Virus record (IMG/VR): IMGVR_UViG_3300032163_000080
Span: 1 to 28,485 of that record
Source: a virus
Length of the DNA: 28,485 bases
Direction: 5' to 3' (one strand)
Under the pieces are notes generated by a model. It ran no database searches, had not been told where the DNA came from, and saw nothing but the letters and a program-made list of their open reading frames with translations. The position numbers and the translations under genes are program-made. This document shows, in pieces, positions 4,887-11,306 of the stretch (position 1 is the stretch's first letter; each line of letters opens with the position of its first letter).

Positions 4887-5289
4887 AGTGCTTACCTAGT
4901 AGGGAGTTGATATTATATAAATGAAAAATTTTTAAATTGTTTTTGAGATTTGTTTTTTTGTACATAACGCCTTCGTTGGGTAAGTAGCAACGCCAGCTTC
5001 TGAATATATTATATCATGTATAAAACAAAAACCTACCAACCTTCTCGTAAGAAGATAAGCAGGCTTATGTTTCAGGATAGACACAGTGTCTTCGCAATTT
5101 CTCTTTCAAAGAAATATATTGGCAACTTAAAAAAATATGCTCCAATTTCTTTTTTGAATTGCTTTAGTGAAGAACCAGATCGTCCTTACATTCTAAGTAT
5201 ATACCATTTTCGACACGGACTTTACTTATAATGTTTTGAGGGCTTACAGAATACTAGTAATCATGCCCCTGTAAAGCGATATACGCCTA
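4887..5289. other. Gene-poor spacer of ~400 bp
   Basis: AT-rich spacer between the terminator and the transglycosylase gene. No minus-strand gene, RNA gene or strong repeat is seen. The only candidate is a plus-strand reading frame at 5016-5231. A weak imperfect hairpin (GCTTTACAG/CTGTAAGC, minus strand) lies just downstream of the transglycosylase stop. Confidence 0.4.
5016..5231 (+). CDS. Possible small plus-strand gene, 71 aa
   Basis: Opens with MYKTKTYQPSRKKISRLMF and continues as a basic, mixed-hydrophobic protein ending RHGLYL. It would be the only gene on the plus strand. There is no Shine-Dalgarno motif and no clear promoter. The first residues faintly recall ribosomal protein L34 (KxTYQPS), but the rest does not match. 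It may equally be a chance frame in non-coding DNA. It does not overlap any minus-strand gene, which is the main reason to list it. Confidence 0.25.
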   Translation: MYKTKTYQPSRKKISRLMFQDRHSVFAISLSKKYIGNLKKYAPISFLNCFSEEPDRPYILSIYHFRHGLYL

Positions 5290-5652
5290 TTACAGCGACT
5301 TTCCCTTCCAACAGCTCCAATGTCCTTGTCTTCCTTTAGAGAAGGCATAGGCGGTTAATTTCGATTGATCGTAAACTGACCAAATATCTAATTCTTCCCC
5401 TAATTCTTGACTAAACATATTCCATGTTGCTGTTTGATACTGGAAGATTCCCCTACTTCCACCTACTCCGTCTGTTCGATTAAAGGCTTGTGAATTAAGT
5501 TCACTTTCACAGATCGCTACACTTATCATATCTTGGGCGTTTACATGGTATACACTAGCCCAATGCTCTATCCATTCCGTACCTGTTTTAGCCGAAGAAA
5601 TATACGGAAAGAATAGGGTTAGAAACCCTATAAATAGTATTATTTTTTTCAT
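5290..5652 (-). CDS. Secreted lytic transglycosylase (SLT-like)
   Basis: 120 aa. An N-terminal signal peptide (MKKIILFIGFLTLFFPYISSA) is followed by a small lysozyme-like domain: ICESELN with Glu49 as the likely catalytic acid, GVGGSRGIFQYQTATW (the conserved G-x-F-Q core) and a C-terminal DQSKLTAYAF ... GHWSCW. This is the reduced SLT/goose-lysozyme-type fold that cleaves the MurNAc-GlcNAc bond. The signal peptide sends it across the inner membrane without a holin, so it may act in lysis or as an envelope-remodelling enzyme. It follows a 43-aa gene by 4 nt. Confidence 0.8.
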   Translation of the reverse strand: MKKIILFIGFLTLFFPYISSAKTGTEWIEHWASVYHVNAQDMISVAICESELNSQAFNRTDGVGGSRGIFQYQTATWNMFSQELGEELDIWSVYDQSKLTAYAFSKGRQGHWSCWKGKSL

Positions 5653-5656
5653 AATT

Positions 5657-5788
5657 TTATTTCTTAACTTTGGCTGGCTTTTCGGTAGGTTTTTCAGTTA
5701 TTTCCATAACTTGTTTAATATTTATCACCATATTGTTCTCACTTAGAATCTTGTTGATTTCGTCTGATATTTCTTTTGTTGTTTTCAT
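5657..5788 (-). CDS. Hypothetical small charged protein, 43 aa
   Basis: Reads MKTTKEISDEINKILSEN then MVINIKQVMEITEKP and a Lys/Pro-rich tail (TEKPAKVKK). Predominantly helical and soluble. It lies between an extended -10 promoter (5839-5847) and the transglycosylase gene. It is probably co-transcribed with that gene. No function assigned. Confidence 0.45.
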   Translation of the reverse strand: MKTTKEISDEINKILSENNMVINIKQVMEITEKPTEKPAKVKK

Positions 5789-5812
5789 ATAAGTTAAATA
5801 ATTACTTGTAAA

Positions 5813-5832
5813 GACCCCCACTTGTCAGGGTC
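5813..5832 (-). repeat. Hairpin in the 5' leader of the transglycosylase unit
   Basis: GACCC ... GGGTC (5 bp, 10-nt loop), followed on the minus strand by TTTAC. It includes GACCCCCACTTG, which is found again in opposite orientation at 4502-4513. It may be a weak terminator or attenuator. Confidence 0.35.
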
Positions 5833-5838
5833 GATAAT

Positions 5839-5847
5839 ATTATACCA
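5839..5847 (-). promoter_or_regulatory. Extended -10 promoter overlapping the end of the holin-like gene
   Basis: TGGTATAAT on the minus strand, just beyond the holin-like stop (5848). The TGG also forms the 3' arm of an ATACCACT/AGTGGTAT hairpin. It would drive 5657-5788 and the transglycosylase. Confidence 0.4.
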
Positions 5848-6021
5848 CTAAGCTGACGGAGTGGTATCAGGTGTTTTAGACTGTGTGAAATAGTAGCTGA
5901 AAGCGGAAACGCATAGAAGCATGAAATCTTTAGCTTCTAACTTGCCGAAATAAAATCCTACGCAAGCTGTGATGGTTAGGAAGATGAATACGATTCTCGA
6001 AGCACTTTTTAAAATTGTCAT
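5848..6021 (-). CDS. Holin-like membrane protein, 57 aa
   Basis: Two hydrophobic segments are seen: IVFIFLTITACVGFYFG (about 10-26) and FMLLCVSAFSYYF (about 32-44), joined by a short charged turn (KLEAKD), followed by a polar tail TQSKTPDTTPSA. The N-terminus has Lys/Arg. This topology and size match class II holins. It overlaps the amidase stop by ATGA (6018-6021), typical of a holin-endolysin pair though here the amidase is upstream. Identification is by topology only. Confidence 0.6.
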   Translation of the reverse strand: MTILKSASRIVFIFLTITACVGFYFGKLEAKDFMLLCVSAFSYYFTQSKTPDTTPSA

Positions 6022-6590
6022 ATTGTTTTAATAAAGGCTAAAACTTTTTCTAATTTCGACCTAGGTACTTGGATTGAAACTTGTTCTTCTGGTGTACAGA
6101 CATTCGGTTTAATCTTGGTAATGATTCGGTCAATAACAGTCTTATCAGTCGCAGGACAATGAGGTTTCAAACTGAAAATTTCATAGTGTCCTATAATATG
6201 ATCTCTATCTATTGGAATATTGTTTCGTGTGCAGATGTCTTTAACTAATTCTGCCGATACATTGAGTTGTGCATCAGTCCACTTAGAAAGGTCTTGACCC
6301 TCATGTTCGATTGAAATTGTGTAGAGATTGGGGTTAATTCCTGCCTTTAATAACTTAGCTGTTGGTTTGTCTGTTCTTCCATTTCCCCAAGCTACTTCAT
6401 TTTCAGGGACATATTGATGAATTTCTCCATTAAATCCTATCCCGTAGTGGGTAGAAACTTGCGACTTGGTTGAAGCAAACCAGCTATCTGTACCTACTAG
6501 AGTCCCTGACATTACATGGATTACTACTAATTCTGGCTTATAATTTCCTCTTGATCCTTTATTTGGTGATGGTTTTTGTATAATAATCAT
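6018..6590 (-). CDS. N-acetylmuramoyl-L-alanine amidase (endolysin)
   Basis: 190 aa, amidase_2/T7-lysozyme fold that cleaves the bond between MurNAc and L-Ala. Zinc ligands are visible: His25 in VVIHVMSG, His135 in IIGHYEI and Cys145 in KPHCPATD. Other family hallmarks are STHYGIGFNGEIHQYV (46-61), VAWGNG (66-71) and ISIEHEG (92-98). The last ~35 residues are basic and lack a recognisable wall-binding domain. There is no signal peptide, so it needs a holin, and candidates lie on both sides (6591-6701, 6701-7018, 5848-6021). Confidence 0.9.
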   Translation of the reverse strand: MIIIQKPSPNKGSRGNYKPELVVIHVMSGTLVGTDSWFASTKSQVSTHYGIGFNGEIHQYVPENEVAWGNGRTDKPTAKLLKAGINPNLYTISIEHEGQDLSKWTDAQLNVSAELVKDICTRNNIPIDRDHIIGHYEIFSLKPHCPATDKTVIDRIITKIKPNVCTPEEQVSIQVPRSKLEKVLAFIKTI

Positions 6591-6701
6591 TTAATTAGGT
6601 ACATATTTATCTAATAAACCTAGAATCCATGTGCCGAACACGACTATGAACATCACAGGGAGACCTACAAATACTGCTAATGCTTGAATAATAAATTTCA
6701 T
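6591..6701 (-). CDS. Membrane mini-protein, 36 aa (lysis region)
   Basis: MKFIIQALAVFVGLPVMF then IVVFGTWILGLLDKYVPN: almost entirely hydrophobic, with one long or two short membrane segments and a polar C-terminus. The start overlaps the upstream gene as TAATG at 6699-6703, and the stop meets the amidase start. A holin or antiholin role is plausible. Confidence 0.5.
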   Translation of the reverse strand: MKFIIQALAVFVGLPVMFIVVFGTWILGLLDKYVPN

Positions 6702-7018
6702 TACCGATGTATCAACATAAACATTAATCCCCCTACTACTGCCGACAACATGAGTCCACACATTCCATAAACTAACATTCTTACAGGAGCAAAGGTTTCA
6801 GTAGATACATATTTGTGGTCTAGCCTATCAAGAATTATAGCAATATCTTTTTTAATATAATTTATATCCGCCGCAGTTGAAGCGTGTACTGCAGAAGCTG
6901 TGGCAGTTGCCAAATCAACAATTTCTTTTGCCGCTTCTTTTGCTACTTGTTTAATTTTTTCTTCTTCTTGTATCATATGATGGTTTAAGATTGTTTCTCC
7001 TAGGTTATCGTTGGTCAT
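6701..7018 (-). CDS. Tail-anchored coiled-coil membrane protein (XhlA/holin-like)
   Basis: 105 aa. A long helical, charged N-terminal region (EEEKIKQVAKEAAKEIVDL ... INYIKKDIAIILDRLDHKYV) leads to one C-terminal transmembrane helix (LVYGMCGLMLSAVVGGLMFMLI) and ends HR. The coiled coil followed by a C-terminal anchor is the architecture of haemolysin XhlA-type lysis accessory proteins. It starts the lysis cassette, ahead of the amidase. Confidence 0.6.
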   Translation of the reverse strand: MTNDNLGETILNHHMIQEEEKIKQVAKEAAKEIVDLATATASAVHASTAADINYIKKDIAIILDRLDHKYVSTETFAPVRMLVYGMCGLMLSAVVGGLMFMLIHR

Positions 7019-7036
7019 ATTTAAAATTTAATCACC

Positions 7037-7105
7037 CTAACTCTTTTCAGGTAAGCTAATATCGTTTACTTTTTCTTCTATTGTTATGTTTGTTATTTCA
7101 TCCAT
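7037..7105 (-). CDS. Possible 22-aa peptide
   Basis: An ATG at 7105 opens MDEITNITIEEKVNDISLPE and stops after KS. It fills an otherwise empty 90-bp gap. Nothing but position and a clean frame supports it. Confidence 0.2.
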   Translation of the reverse strand: MDEITNITIEEKVNDISLPEKS

Positions 7106-7109
7106 ATAT

Positions 7110-7811
7110 TTAAACTAATCCATTAATTGTTTTGACTGAAGCTATCGCCAAGCCGTCTACTGTCTTCACAGAAGCTACTGCTAGTCCGTCTACTGTTTTT
7201 ATTGAAGTAGTAAAAGGAGCAAATGATGCCATAATACCCGTGACATTAGCTGATGAACAAGTAGCTGTCATACTTCGGCTTCCTGTTGCTTGGCCTCCAT
7301 TACTATCCATGATGGAATACGCCGTAGCCACAGGATTTACTGACCTCTCTAAAGTATTAGTCCCTGCTGTCCAAATAGAAGCATCATTTCTCCAAGCTCC
7401 AACAAGCCAAGAGTTTGCAGCTACAACAGTAACAGTTTGAGTTAATGAAGTTTGAGCTGCTACAGTTGTATTGATTACAGAAGCATCAGGAATTCCTGTT
7501 TGGGCTGCACCTGTATATGAAGCAGCAACTAAATCAGTATCTCCTGAACCAGACCGATTAAAAACAATATTATTTGCCCCAGTTGCAGGACCTGCTAAAT
7601 AATGCAAATACATATAATAACCACTATCCATTGCAGTCTTACCTAATAGAGTCATTGCCACTGCGTTATAAGTGACAGAAGTCATATTATCTCCTCCTGC
7701 TGTATAAGTTGCTACCCAAAGGATAAGATTGCTACCTGTGCAAGTATGAGAAACAGTTGTAGATGAACCACTTGAGTTACCATTTGAAGTTGAATCGATG
7801 GCGATTGCCAT
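7110..7811 (-). CDS. Virion surface/fibre-type beta protein with C-terminal 11-residue repeats
   Basis: 233 aa. The bulk (residues 1-200) is a Ser/Thr/Gly/Ala-rich beta-sandwich: MAIAIDSTSNGNSSGSS, then SNLILWVATYTAGG, then TQTVTVVAANSWLVGAW. The C-terminus has three tandem copies of an 11-residue unit, (I/V)KTVDGLAVAS. Such units recur in phage tail and fibre proteins. It is the last gene of the structural block, before the lysis genes. Receptor binding or capsid decoration is likely but unproven. Confidence 0.6.
   Translation of the reverse strand: MAIAIDSTSNGNSSGSSTTVSHTCTGSNLILWVATYTAGGDNMTSVTYNAVAMTLLGKTAMDSGYYMYLHYLAGPATGANNIVFNRSGSGDTDLVAASYTGAAQTGIPDASVINTTVAAQTSLTQTVTVVAANSWLVGAWRNDASIWTAGTNTLERSVNPVATAYSIMDSNGGQATGSRSMTATCSSANVTGIMASFAPFTTSIKTVDGLAVASVKTVDGLAIASVKTINGLV
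7113..7211 (-). repeat. Three 33-bp tandem repeats coding for KTVDGLA units
   Basis: Three 33-nt units encode KTVDGLAVASV, KTVDGLAIASV and KTINGLV. The first two are very similar in DNA, so expansion by slippage or recombination is possible. Confidence 0.6.
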
Positions 7812-7912
7812 TATAGTTTAAGATAAATACCTAATAAAAGGCCTACGACTATCAGCCCAAATATCGTCATCAGTATCGCTTCCTTATGCCATTGTTCTTT
7901 GAAGTTCATCAT
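7811..7912 (-). CDS. Membrane mini-protein, 33 aa
   Basis: MMNFKEQWHKEAILMTIF followed by GLIVVGLLLGIYLKL: an amphipathic N-terminus and one transmembrane helix. The stop overlaps the next start as TAATG at 7809-7813. It starts 2 nt after the stop of the 390-aa fibre gene. No function assigned. Confidence 0.5.
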   Translation of the reverse strand: MMNFKEQWHKEAILMTIFGLIVVGLLLGIYLKL

Positions 7913-7914
7913 TT

Positions 7915-9087
7915 TTATGTATGAGTTATCCAACTATTATCTGGATTAAAATAAATTTCGTCAGCCGTTAATGCCGAACCTACTATACGAATAACATAAT
8001 CAGTAGTACTAGGTTGAGCTACTACTATGTCTCCTGTTGTTGAAGCGTAAACTGCTGCACCAATCGTAAGTGCAGGGAAGTTTGCGTCTGCTCGGATTAT
8101 TCCTTGAAGTAATACTGTTACAGGAGTTCCATCAGTTGATGATGTAACAGCCATACCCATTATTCCTCTTGCGTCTCCTGTGGCGGCGGCGGCAACTGTA
8201 ATGTCTACCAGTTCCCAGCGAGAATCATCTTTGTCTAAGGTAATCAAATCTCCGAAAGCTATTGTTGCTCCACCTGTACCTGTAACTGTGATACCAGTAT
8301 ATTTTCCATCAGCAGAACCAGCAGGGTCAAGACCGATTGAAGCATTTTCAGATAATAAATAAGTACCTGTTGCTAGAGTTCCTGCTAGAATGTTTGCTGC
8401 TGGGATTCCTGTTATATTAGTTCCTGTTCCTGATGATGGTGTGCCTAAAGCACCACCAGAAACTAAGTTACCAGAAGCTGTACCAGTTAATGCCCCTATA
8501 AAAGTTGTAGTAGTTAAAGCATTTGCATTAGCGTCATAAGTTAAACCTGCATCAGTAGCTGGGGCTTGACTACCTGTTTGAGCATTACCTAATAAAACCC
8601 AAGTTGAAGTATCTCCTCCTGCATCAGCAGTTGTTACTGTGCCAGCATTACCAGAGACAGAAGTTTGATCTCCTGTATTTGTGCCTGAAACAGAAGCATC
8701 TAATGGAACTGTGAGAGTTTTACTTGCACCAGAAAAGGCAATCGTTCCTGCATTAGTCGTTATAGTAAGTCCTTTAGTAAGGACAAGTGCTTCTCCATCT
8801 GTTCCTGAAATCGTAATATTATTATTTGCAGTTAGAGTTTTACCAGCTCCTAAAGTAAGTGTTCCTGTACCTGTGGTTATAGTATTACCATTAACTGTAG
8901 TAGGAGTAATCGCTCCTAGAGTAAGAGTTATAGCAGGCGTTGTAGTAGCAGTCGCAACTGTACCAGATACTCCATTGGCTGTAGTTACTGATACAGAAGT
9001 AACAGTACCTGATCCTCCTGGACTGCCTCCTGGAGTAACTCCGTTTGCCCTTAAAAGAGCTGGAAATTTCTGTTCTACGGCCACCAT
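7915..9087 (-). CDS. Tail/head fibre-type protein, 390 aa
   Basis: A long Thr/Gly/Ala-rich beta-repeat shaft (residues 20-240, with repeated TGTGTLTLGAG and SGTNTGDQTSVSGNAG motifs) ends in a compact domain with DKDDSRWELVDITV, GIMGMAV and PVTVLLQGIIRADANFP. The last part resembles C-terminal caps of phage fibre and decoration proteins. The start is well supported: a strong Shine-Dalgarno (GGGGAGG, 7 nt before ATG) lies in the upstream gene. It overlaps the collagen-like gene by 13 bp. Confidence 0.7.
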   Translation of the reverse strand: MVAVEQKFPALLRANGVTPGGSPGGSGTVTSVSVTTANGVSGTVATATTTPAITLTLGAITPTTVNGNTITTGTGTLTLGAGKTLTANNNITISGTDGEALVLTKGLTITTNAGTIAFSGASKTLTVPLDASVSGTNTGDQTSVSGNAGTVTTADAGGDTSTWVLLGNAQTGSQAPATDAGLTYDANANALTTTTFIGALTGTASGNLVSGGALGTPSSGTGTNITGIPAANILAGTLATGTYLLSENASIGLDPAGSADGKYTGITVTGTGGATIAFGDLITLDKDDSRWELVDITVAAAATGDARGIMGMAVTSSTDGTPVTVLLQGIIRADANFPALTIGAAVYASTTGDIVVAQPSTTDYVIRIVGSALTADEIYFNPDNSWITHT

Positions 9088-9359
9088 AGTGATACCTCCC
9101 CGCCTCCTTTTCTAAAGGTTTGAGGTTGAGACCTGACTACTTCTTCTACGATATGGCGAATCTCCTCTTTAGTGGGGGTTTTTCCGTCTTCACCCCTTTG
9201 ACCTTGAGGGCCTTGAGAACCGACAATACTTATGCCATCTTTGCCAGGTGATCCATCAGAACCACGAACAGGTATTTTAACCTCTTTCACGAAATTACCC
9301 TTGGTTTTTAAGCCTTTTTCTTTTAATACTCTTATTAAGTTTTCTTTTATTATTGACAT
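9075..9359 (-). CDS. Collagen-like small virion protein, 94 aa
   Basis: Begins with a basic helix (MSIIKENLIRVLKEKGLK) and then ~9 G-X-Y triplets (GSDGSPGKDG ... GSQGPQGQRGEDGKTP), followed by an acidic helix and a Gly-rich end (KGGGEVSLWWP). Collagen-like triple helices are used as fibre stalks and attachment tags in phages. It probably forms a trimer that connects to the following fibre protein, with which it is translationally coupled. Confidence 0.65.
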   Translation of the reverse strand: MSIIKENLIRVLKEKGLKTKGNFVKEVKIPVRGSDGSPGKDGISIVGSQGPQGQRGEDGKTPTKEEIRHIVEEVVRSQPQTFRKGGGEVSLWWP

Positions 9360-9360
9360 A

Positions 9361-11304
9361 TTATTTTTTATGATCTAGCTTAGTAAACTTAGGTGATTCA
9401 CTGTTAATTCTAGCACGAATCTCTGGTGTTATTCTTATTCCTTGTTGGGTGGTTTTCTTTGTGGTAGTCTGTGTATATGACGACTTTGATTCTGATAATT
9501 TTGGTTGTGGTTTACTTACGCCTTCTTTGGCTGAATACAGAGGGTTTTTAATAAATCCCCCCTGTTTATTAGGCGTTTCTTTCACTTTCTTGATTATGGC
9601 TTTTAATTTATCTACTAAAGCCTTATAAACCTCCTTTAAATGTGAAACTAGGGTGAAATCCCCAGCTTTTATAGCCTTCTTTTGTTGTTCCACATTCCTT
9701 TCAATGTTCTTTTCTAATAGGGTTATTTCCTTAGTTTTTGGGATATTTGCAGGCACTCCTACCTTTACATCAGGCTTTTTTAGGTCTACTACAGGTTCTA
9801 GTTTGCCTTGTTGCTTGGCATATTCTAGAATAGGATTAGTTTTTACCTCTAATCCTCTAGGTTTGCCAAAAGTAGATGTCATTTGCCTACCTACTAAATG
9901 ACTAGCTAATTCACCACCAACTACTGCAGTAACAGCAGGTCCAGCAGGTCCTAAAGGCAAACCTGCAAGCCCTCCAGCGATGTTTCCCGCTATCTTAGCT
10001 GTATATCTGCCCAATTTACCACCTTTAACCTTCTTACCATCAAGACTTTTTAATCTATTTAGGTCTTCATAGTATGGAGATAGTTCTCCATTAACTTCAG
10101 ATACATTAAAGGAACTATTATCTTCCACTAATTTTTTATATGAACGAGCTACCGCTTTTCTATAAGTAGCAACTTCAGGAGGAGTAGAGAAATTTATATG
10201 CTTAGTTGAATTGATCTTAGCATCATGCACCACTTCTAAGGGAATATTACCAAACTCATCTGCTCTTAACTTCAATCCAGCTAATTCTTTCTTTACACCA
10301 TTTAAAGCTGTAATTAGATCAGAACCTTCAAAACCAGTATCATAAATTTCTGAAATTAAATCTCTTTTAATCTGATCTAAGTTCACAGTTTCTTTTAATC
10401 GAACTAGATTATCTCTTACCACCGATTCACTGCCATCAATAAACAACTTACTATATTGATCTACCGCACCGCCTGGTTCAATAGTTCGTATAGTTCCTGT
10501 ATCATCTACAGCACCAACCAATACATCAGTATTAGCGATTCTTTGTCTTGAAGCATTAGCATCTTTAGAAAATTCGTTCTGTTTTCGTAGTTTAGAGTAA
10601 TTGCTTTCTATATTAGCAATTTCATTAGCTACTTTATTGGATGATTCTATATTCTGTTGGACTGCTCTTTGAGTTGTGTAATCTTTAACTGTACTTTTTA
10701 ATTGAGTAGGAAGTTCTTTAGCTTTGGTCGCAATATCTCCAACTGTAAGTTTAGAAGTTTCAGCCCCTGTAGCCAATAAAGCAAAAGTACCTATATCTGA
10801 AGTGGCTTTTAAGTTCTTCTGCCATGAACTAAATTCTTCTGGGGAAAGGCTGGTAGCGAATTTCTGAACTGCTGGAATGTCTCCGATCTTATTACCAGCC
10901 CATTCTATTGCATCATTAAAAACTTTACCTATAACTTTCTGTGCTGTCCCTACAACTGGTATTTGTTCGATTCCCTTAAAAGCTAATTCTGAAGCTAAAC
11001 CAACTACATTTCCCACTTGTTGGTATGGGGTAGCTCCTACATTATCTGCACGCCTAGTAACCACTATATCCTTCACAGAGGGCATATTAGGGATATTACT
11101 ACCCAGAGGAACACCAGTATTTCTTATAGTCGCCCCTGTTAATTTACTCAATGATTGTTCTAGTAGAGTCCCATATTTAGAATTATATTCAGCTCTAGTC
11201 ATTCTTATCGGTGCGGGACTATTGTCAAAAGTATTAGACGAAGAAGCAACTGGAGCAACTCCATACTTTGCTTCATATTCACTTCTCGTCATTGTTATAA
11301 CCAT
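9361..11304 (-). CDS. Large internal/ejection-type virion protein, 647 aa
   Basis: Two copies of an 11-residue motif are present near the N-terminus: MTRSEYEAKYG (5-15) and MTRAEYNSKYG (35-45). A long helical, coiled-coil-rich middle follows (residues ~190-420). Next comes a glycine-zipper/hydrophobic stretch (AGNIAGGLAGLPLGPAGP) near residue 440 and a basic Lys/Pro-rich tail. Size, helicity and a membrane-insertable segment fit podovirus ejection proteins that pass into the host with DNA. No enzyme motif is seen. It sits directly downstream of the peptidoglycan-binding virion protein. Confidence 0.55.
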   Translation of the reverse strand: MVITMTRSEYEAKYGVAPVASSSNTFDNSPAPIRMTRAEYNSKYGTLLEQSLSKLTGATIRNTGVPLGSNIPNMPSVKDIVVTRRADNVGATPYQQVGNVVGLASELAFKGIEQIPVVGTAQKVIGKVFNDAIEWAGNKIGDIPAVQKFATSLSPEEFSSWQKNLKATSDIGTFALLATGAETSKLTVGDIATKAKELPTQLKSTVKDYTTQRAVQQNIESSNKVANEIANIESNYSKLRKQNEFSKDANASRQRIANTDVLVGAVDDTGTIRTIEPGGAVDQYSKLFIDGSESVVRDNLVRLKETVNLDQIKRDLISEIYDTGFEGSDLITALNGVKKELAGLKLRADEFGNIPLEVVHDAKINSTKHINFSTPPEVATYRKAVARSYKKLVEDNSSFNVSEVNGELSPYYEDLNRLKSLDGKKVKGGKLGRYTAKIAGNIAGGLAGLPLGPAGPAVTAVVGGELASHLVGRQMTSTFGKPRGLEVKTNPILEYAKQQGKLEPVVDLKKPDVKVGVPANIPKTKEITLLEKNIERNVEQQKKAIKAGDFTLVSHLKEVYKALVDKLKAIIKKVKETPNKQGGFIKNPLYSAKEGVSKPQPKLSESKSSYTQTTTKKTTQQGIRITPEIRARINSESPKFTKLDHKK

Positions 11305-11306
11305 AT

